From Marinobacterium_D sp050908845 (GTDB lineage Bacteria; Pseudomonadota; Gammaproteobacteria; Pseudomonadales; Balneatricaceae): DNA of 64,000 nucleotides. Below the pieces are notes generated by a model that did not search any database, had not been told where the DNA came from, and was given only the letters and a program-made list of their open reading frames with translations. This document shows positions 59,523 to 64,000 of the stretch, piece after piece (position 1 is the stretch's first letter; each line of letters begins with the position of its first letter). The position numbers and the translations under genes are program-made. The stretch spans positions 3,472,001 through 3,536,000 of the forward strand of contig NZ_CP194171.1 in the NCBI RefSeq assembly GCF_050908845.1, in the 5' to 3' direction.

Positions 59523-59539
59523 TGCACTTTTCTGAGGCA
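59523..59539 (-). promoter_or_regulatory. NtrC-like site upstream of the NCS1 permease
   Basis: TGCACTTTTCTGAGGCA matches TGCAC-N7-GTGCA at 8 of 10 arm positions and is centred about 120 bp upstream of the predicted start. Confidence 0.35.
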
Positions 59540-59616
59540 GCAAGCCCCATTCTTGAGCACAAAGATATACCCGGTCCGGTTATGCACTGATAGTTAAAGA
59601 TAGATGCTATCGACAC

Positions 59617-59645
59617 AAAAAACCCGGCTGATTGAAAGCCGGGCT
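59617..59645 (-). terminator. Orphan intrinsic terminator, minus strand
   Basis: On the minus strand CCCGGCT and AGCCGGG form a 7-bp stem with a 7-nt loop, followed by six T. There is no recognised minus-strand gene between it and the dnaJ-like gene, so it may end a small RNA or a very short gene. Confidence 0.75.
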
Positions 59646-59888
59646 TAGATTGTTACGGAGCGTCAGTGGACGATCAGTTGGGAGATATATAATGGAGATG
59701 GCCGAACTCGTTCTGAAGGATAACGTGGCTGCTGTAGATCCCTTCCCCAACCAAGGCAGCCTTCTCTCACTAAACCTCCTAACGCCACCCTATCACTTCC
59801 TTCCCCCTTTGCCGCCTGTCGGCAGCAGCAAGCCGAAAAGTGTATCTATACTCTGAAACAGACCCGCTGGCAGGGAGAACAGGCATCC

Positions 59889-61031
59889 ATGGCCGGACCG
59901 CAACAGGACTACTACGAGGTACTTGGCGTACCCCGGGACGCTGATACCAAGGCGATCAAGAGCGCCTTTCGCAAGCTGGCGATGAAATATCATCCCGACC
60001 GCAACAAGGCGCCGGAGGCGGAAGAGAAGTTCAAGCAGATCGCCGAGGCCTACGCCATTCTTTCCGATCCGCACAAGCGCGCCGAGTATGACGCCCACGG
60101 TTTTGCCGGCGTCGAGGGCTTTTCCGCGGAAGACCTGTTCTCCGGTATCGACCTGTCAGAGATCTTTGGCGACTCCGGCGTCGATTTTGGCGGACTCGGA
60201 GGCCTGGGCAGTCTGGGCGGCGGAATGTTCGGCGATCTGTTCCGACATCACGGCCAAGCTGCACGCCCCAGCCGGGGGCGCGATCTGCAGGTTCAGGTGA
60301 CCGTCCCGCTGGAAAAGATCAACCGCGGCAGCGAAGAGATCGTCCATTTCCAGCGCCCGCTGCAGTGCCCGGACTGCAACGGCAGTGGCGCCAGGGCCGG
60401 GACCTCTGCGCGCACTTGTGAAGCCTGCGGCGGCAGCGGCCGTCAGGTTCAGATCCGCCAGCAGAAGAAAGACCAGGGAAGGGTCCAGGTACAGCAGATC
60501 ACCACCTGCCCTGTATGCCACGGCCAGGGCAAATTTATCGACCACCCCTGCCCCAGCTGCGCCGGTAGTGGGCGTATCCAGAAAGACGACAAACTCAAGG
60601 TCACCATTCCACCGGGTGCCGACGAAGGCATGGCGCTACGTATTCCCGGACATGGCCTGCCCAGTGACGAGGCAGGTGGCGAACCCGGCGACCTTTACGT
60701 CATCGTGCGCACCGCCGCGGATCCACGTTTTGTGCGCCGGGGAGCCGATCTCTGGCACAACGTGAAGCTGGCGATACCCGATGCGGTGCTCGGCAGCAAA
60801 ATCCGCGTCGAAACCCTGGATGGCCAGGTGGATGTCAAAATCCCGCCCGGCACCCAGGCCGACGAAGTGCTGCGGTTGAGAGGCAAGGGACTGGTCAAGT
60901 TTGGCGGCTACGGTCGTGGTGACCTGAACCTGCGCCTGACACTGCATGTACCTGAACACCCGAGCGATGAAGAAAGAAAACTCTACGAACAACTGCAGAA
61001 ACTGCAGAAACTGCAGAAACTGCAAAAATAA
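59889..61031 (+). CDS. DnaJ-type (type I J-domain) co-chaperone
   Basis: The 380-residue protein has a J-domain with the HPD motif (MKYHPDRNK, residue about 36), a Gly/Phe-rich region (about 75-125), four CxxCxGxG zinc-finger motifs (CPDCNGSG, CEACGGSG, CPVCHGQG, CPSCAGSG) and the C-terminal peptide-binding domain. It would stimulate a DnaK ATPase. No dnaK or grpE is adjacent, so it is probably a second, specialised DnaJ. The tail repeats LQK from a 9-bp DNA repeat. An Atm1-type exporter gene follows by 55 nt. Confidence 0.9.
   Translation: MAGPQQDYYEVLGVPRDADTKAIKSAFRKLAMKYHPDRNKAPEAEEKFKQIAEAYAILSDPHKRAEYDAHGFAGVEGFSAEDLFSGIDLSEIFGDSGVDFGGLGGLGSLGGGMFGDLFRHHGQAARPSRGRDLQVQVTVPLEKINRGSEEIVHFQRPLQCPDCNGSGARAGTSARTCEACGGSGRQVQIRQQKKDQGRVQVQQITTCPVCHGQGKFIDHPCPSCAGSGRIQKDDKLKVTIPPGADEGMALRIPGHGLPSDEAGGEPGDLYVIVRTAADPRFVRRGADLWHNVKLAIPDAVLGSKIRVETLDGQVDVKIPPGTQADEVLRLRGKGLVKFGGYGRGDLNLRLTLHVPEHPSDEERKLYEQLQKLQKLQKLQK
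60993..61028 (+). repeat. 9-bp tandem repeat at the 3' end of the dnaJ-like gene
   Basis: CTGCAGAAA is repeated three times exactly and once imperfectly just before the stop codon, encoding KLQKLQKLQK. Confidence 0.9.
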
Positions 61032-61086
61032 GCGTTTCGGGCCTGGCCCGAACTCATCCCCGGACGTTAAAGGGTAGGTAAGATTC

Positions 61087-62898
61087 ATGTCGCGAGGCTC
61101 GCGCCGCAGTCATCATCATCTCTCCCCCGCCAAAGAGCCGGCCGGCCTTAACGAGGCCTGGGATGTGTTCAAAACCATCTGGCCCTACCTGTGGGAGTTT
61201 CGTGCCCGCATGGGCGTAGCCTTTGTCCTGCTCGTTCTGGCCAAGGTCGCCACAGTGACCATGCCCTGGGCGTTGAAGCATATCGTCGATAGCCTCGACC
61301 GCACTCAACACCAGATCATCTTCGTGCCGCTGTTGATGCTCGCCTTTTACGGCCTGCTCAGGTTCGGCTCGGTGTTTTTCAGCGAAGCGCGGGACGCGGT
61401 GTTCAGCCGTATTACCGAGCGCGCCATGCGTCGCATGGTACTCAAAGTGTTCCGGCACCTGCATGCGCTGGAGCTGGAGTTTCACCTGTCCCGCCAGACC
61501 GGCGGCATCTCGCGCGATATCGACCGGGGCGGCAACGGCTTCGGCTTTCTGATGCGCATGCTGGTGTTCAATATCGTACCCACGCTGATCGAACTGGCCC
61601 TGGTGGCCGGTATCCTGCTGATCAACTTCAGCGCCTGGTATGCGCTGATCATCCTGGTCTGTGTCGGTATCTACATCTACTTCACCATCATTACCACCGA
61701 ATGGCGTAACCGTTTCGTGCGCGAGATGAACCAGCTCGACTCGGAAACCAACACCCGCGCCATCGACAGCCTGCTCAATTACGAAACCGTAAAATACTTC
61801 AATAACGAGGCCTACGAGGCACAGCAGTATGACGACAACCTGGCGCGCTGGGAGTCCGCCCGCCTGAAAACCCGCATCACCCTGATGCTGCTGAACAGCG
61901 GCCAGGCACTGATTATCGCTACCGGCATGGTGCTGCTGCTCTGGCTGGCCGCCAGTGATGTGGTCAACGATGACATGACGCTGGGCTCGCTGGTGATGAT
62001 CAACGCCTACATACTGCAGCTGTTTCTGCCGCTGAACTTTCTCGGCATGGTGTACCGTGAAGTGCGCCGGGCACTGACCGATATAGAGAACATGTTCGCG
62101 CTGCTGAAGAAAACACCCAGCGTGTCAGATCCGGCCGACGCCAAACCGCTCCGCGTCACCGAAGGCGCGATCGAGTTTCGCCAGGTGAACTTCGCTTATC
62201 ATGCTGAACGCCCCATCATCCGGGACCTGAGTTTTCGCGTTGAACCCGGCCAGAAAGTCGCCATTGTCGGCCCCAGTGGATCGGGCAAATCCACCCTGGC
62301 ACGGCTGCTGTTCCGTTTTTACGATCTCGATAGCGGCGACATTCTGATTGACGGCCAGCCCATAAACAGCGTCACCCAGCTGAGCCTGCGCCAGGCGATC
62401 GGTGTCGTGCCTCAGGATACCGTGCTGTTCAACGACAGCATTTTCAGCAACGTTGCCTATGGTCGTCCGGAGGCTGAAGCGGAAGAGATCAACGCGGCGA
62501 TACACCTGGCCAACCTGGATCGCTTTATCGCCGCATTGCCGGAAGGACGGCAGACGCGGGTTGGCGAGCGCGGATTGAAGGTTTCCGGCGGCGAGAAACA
62601 GCGCATCGCCATCGCCCGGGTGATCCTGAAAAAACCGCCGATTCTGCTATTCGACGAAGCCACCTCGGCCCTGGACAGCGGCACGGAGCAGGCGATTCTT
62701 GCGGCGCTGAACAAGCTGGCGAAGAACCACACCAGCCTGGTGATCGCCCACCGGCTTTCAACCGTTATCGACGCCGACCAGATTCTGGTGATGGATAGCG
62801 GAGAAATTATTGAACGCGGCACGCATCAGCAGCTGCTGAGTTTGAACGGGCGCTATGCAGAGATGTGGCGACTGCAGCAGGATAAGCAGCCGGAGTAA
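61087..62898 (+). CDS. Atm1-type ABC exporter
   Basis: The 603-residue half-transporter has six membrane helices (about 40-330) and a C-terminal ATPase: Walker A GPSGSGKST, signature VSGGEKQ, Walker B ILLFDEATSALD and the H-loop IAHRLST. The segment SETNTRAIDSLLNYETVKYFNNE is characteristic of the Atm1/HMT1 group, which exports glutathione-bound metal or sulfur species. It may serve Fe-S or metal homeostasis. The N-terminus has a SHHHLSP stretch. Confidence 0.9.
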   Translation: MSRGSRRSHHHLSPAKEPAGLNEAWDVFKTIWPYLWEFRARMGVAFVLLVLAKVATVTMPWALKHIVDSLDRTQHQIIFVPLLMLAFYGLLRFGSVFFSEARDAVFSRITERAMRRMVLKVFRHLHALELEFHLSRQTGGISRDIDRGGNGFGFLMRMLVFNIVPTLIELALVAGILLINFSAWYALIILVCVGIYIYFTIITTEWRNRFVREMNQLDSETNTRAIDSLLNYETVKYFNNEAYEAQQYDDNLARWESARLKTRITLMLLNSGQALIIATGMVLLLWLAASDVVNDDMTLGSLVMINAYILQLFLPLNFLGMVYREVRRALTDIENMFALLKKTPSVSDPADAKPLRVTEGAIEFRQVNFAYHAERPIIRDLSFRVEPGQKVAIVGPSGSGKSTLARLLFRFYDLDSGDILIDGQPINSVTQLSLRQAIGVVPQDTVLFNDSIFSNVAYGRPEAEAEEINAAIHLANLDRFIAALPEGRQTRVGERGLKVSGGEKQRIAIARVILKKPPILLFDEATSALDSGTEQAILAALNKLAKNHTSLVIAHRLSTVIDADQILVMDSGEIIERGTHQQLLSLNGRYAEMWRLQQDKQPE

Positions 62899-63032
62899 GA
62901 ACTGCCTGGATGCATAACTGGACTGCTGGCCAGATTCAGAGCGGACACCCGTGCCATACACTGAGACCGACGACTGCTGCCGGGTGAATAGAAAAAGCGG
63001 CCAAGAAAGCGGCAAAGACCTGAAACTTTCCC

Positions 63033-63269
63033 TTACTGAGCCGTGGCTTTTTCAAGTGCGGCCGCTCTTTTTTCCGCCTCTTCGTTGATGTACTCGTTGA
63101 TCTGGGTACGGAACTCTTTAACGTCTTCAGGGTTTGTCGGCACTTGAGGGGCACCTGAGCTTGAAAGCTCTTTAATCTCTTCAGATTGCTGAACTGCACG
63201 AGGACTTATTTGCTTGTAAACAAGCAGACCGACTAACAATACAGCGATTAGCAGTATGACCAGTCTCAC
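63033..63269 (-). CDS. Small single-span membrane protein
   Basis: A GTG start at 63269 follows GGAGGG with 7-nt spacing. The 78-residue product has one membrane helix (RLVILLIAVLLVGLLVYKQ, residues 2-20) and an acidic, helical soluble tail with possible coiled coil (EDVKEFRTQINEYINEEAEKRAAALEKATAQ). No family is recognised. It is followed upstream by a second small membrane protein on the same strand. Confidence 0.65.
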   Translation of the reverse strand: MRLVILLIAVLLVGLLVYKQISPRAVQQSEEIKELSSSGAPQVPTNPEDVKEFRTQINEYINEEAEKRAAALEKATAQ

Positions 63270-63325
63270 CGCATACCCTCCTGCAAGTATCCGCCCCACG
63301 AAAGTGATCTTGCCGCACACTGCAG

Positions 63326-63517
63326 CTATGACTCACCGCCACTACGGCTTGAGATGATCGCCGTCACCATCAGGCCCAGTCCAAGTCCACCCAGCAGGCA
63401 GCCAACAAAGGCCAGCGCGGATTGCTGAAGAAAGACAAGTCCCACGCCCAGGCCGAGAATTACGCCCCCGCCGATAGCCCAGGTACTTCTGTCTGTTCGC
63501 TTATTACTATCAGCCAA
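63326..63517 (-). CDS. Small two-span membrane protein
   Basis: A TTG start at 63517 follows AGGAG with 6-nt spacing. The 63-residue product has two glycine-rich membrane helices (about 13-30 and 36-55) and charged ends. It forms a unit with the following small membrane gene after 56 nt. Function unknown. Confidence 0.6.
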   Translation of the reverse strand: MADSNKRTDRSTWAIGGGVILGLGVGLVFLQQSALAFVGCLLGGLGLGLMVTAIISSRSGGES

Positions 63518-63975
63518 CGCTGGCTCCTGTCGGTTATTGCGGTGGCGACACCCTCGGTAAGCGGCTTTAGGTACTCACGCATCAGGCGTTATATGCCGCA
63601 CTCTTCAGCAGGCCGAGCCCAATATCCCACGCCTCTATAGTGCCAAGTCATTGGTGCCGTTAGTTGCTTGTCTCTAATTCTAGTGGCAAATCAGCAGAGC
63701 GCTGTGTCATTTCGCAGACCGCTCTAAATGCGTTCGTCCACTAACCCCGCCCCTGATCCCCGGAATGACTGATTCAAGTGTATGCGCACGCTGGTTCCTG
63801 TACACTGATCGTGGAGGGCGAGATTTAACCAGGCGCCCCCTGGGTGGCTCGACCGTCACGGGAGCGTCATCGGCGCAGTGATATCCTCACGCACTTACCG
63901 GATCTACCCCGGCAGCACACCCATAGCACCTCCAACATCGCCACCAAGCATACAGCGCGGAGCTGAAAACAACCC
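63518..63975. other. 458-nt stretch without a recognised gene
   Basis: I see no supported ORF, RNA gene or repeat here. It leads to a possible start codon at 63976. Confidence 0.4.
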
Positions 63976-64000
63976 ATGCAGCAATTGACCCAAGCGGGCC
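63976..64000 (+). CDS. Possible start of a gene cut by the window edge
   Basis: An ATG at 63976 opens MQQLTQAG before the window ends. GGAG lies about 14 nt upstream. The opening resembles small SHOCT-domain proteins, but eight codons are too few to decide. Confidence 0.3.

Larger units (their letters stand above)
59358..59888. other. 531-nt intergenic region with sigma54 promoter and orphan terminator
   Basis: It holds the sigma54 promoter and NtrC-like site of the permease, and a minus-strand intrinsic terminator (59617-59645) with no annotated gene feeding it. A minus-strand 35-codon frame (59666-59773, GTG start after AGGAGG) and a plus-strand 54-codon frame (59692-59856) occur but are not convincing alone. 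Confidence 0.5.

Noticed and set aside
63520..63600. attC-like integron site (GGCGTTATATGC and GCGTTGG motifs near the small membrane genes)
   Set aside because: The inner L and R boxes and overall stem of an attC site are missing, and no second site flanks the genes.
1..64000. tRNA, rRNA, CRISPR array, IS element or prophage genes
   Set aside because: Intergenic regions were read for T-loop motifs, regularly spaced repeats, transposase or integrase signatures; none was found.

Overview
The window is one contiguous stretch of a GC-rich gammaproteobacterial chromosome. Its gene content points to a marine or halotolerant, respiring, nitrogen-fixing bacterium of the Oceanospirillales type (Marinobacterium or Motiliproteus-like; this placement is inference). 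The indicators are an Azotobacter-type nif accessory operon, ectoine hydroxylase, glucosylglycerate synthesis, a TRAP transporter, HexR with zwf, and a sulfatase beside a multihaem cytochrome. I saw no rRNA, tRNA, CRISPR array, insertion sequence or prophage.

Layout. 1-5.8 kb: a minus-strand envelope cluster with a secreted HAD phosphatase (cut by the window edge), an octahaem cytochrome c fused to TPRs, a formylglycine-type sulfatase and an outer-membrane beta-barrel. 6.2-9.8 kb: a consensus promoter without an obvious gene, a Ycf46-like AAA ATPase, a DMT exporter and a divergent AraC regulator. 9.9-15.7 kb: the nif accessory operon nifV-orf51-cysE-orf174-nifW-nifZ-nifM-clpX2, headed by a sigma54 -24/-12 promoter and a perfect NifA box. 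15.8-19.1 kb: three small uncharacterised genes, 3-hydroxyisobutyryl-CoA hydrolase and hexR.

19.3-25.9 kb: a plus-strand glucosylglycerate operon (HAD phosphatase, GT81 synthase, GH13_18 phosphorylase) preceded by a sigma54 promoter and an NtrC-like dyad, then zwf and a hexose-6-phosphate mutarotase. 26.3-31.4 kb: orphan ectD, then mmsA and beta-alanine:pyruvate aminotransferase with a divergent LysR regulator. 31.4-34.6 kb: a PhnD-type binding protein paired with a membrane GGDEF-EAL protein.

34.7-54.4 kb: a large catabolic region with two paralogous MarR regulators around a TRAP transporter, followed by CoA-transferase, thiolase, crotonase, SDR dehydrogenase, acyl-CoA dehydrogenase, feruloyl-CoA-synthetase-like ligase, 4HBT thioesterase, etfBA and ETF:quinone oxidoreductase, then an AraC regulator and a porin. 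Together they read as uptake, CoA activation, one beta-oxidation turn, aroyl-CoA hydrolysis and electron delivery to quinone, probably for a phenylpropanoid-like acid.

54.7-64 kb: a gamma-glutamylcyclotransferase-fold protein, an SLC13/TrkA-C permease with periplasmic MsrA, an NCS1 nucleobase permease with its own sigma54 promoter, a DnaJ-type chaperone with an Atm1-type ABC exporter, and two small membrane proteins. Three independent sigma54-type promoters (nifV, the glucosylglycerate operon, the NCS1 permease) make nitrogen control the unifying theme.
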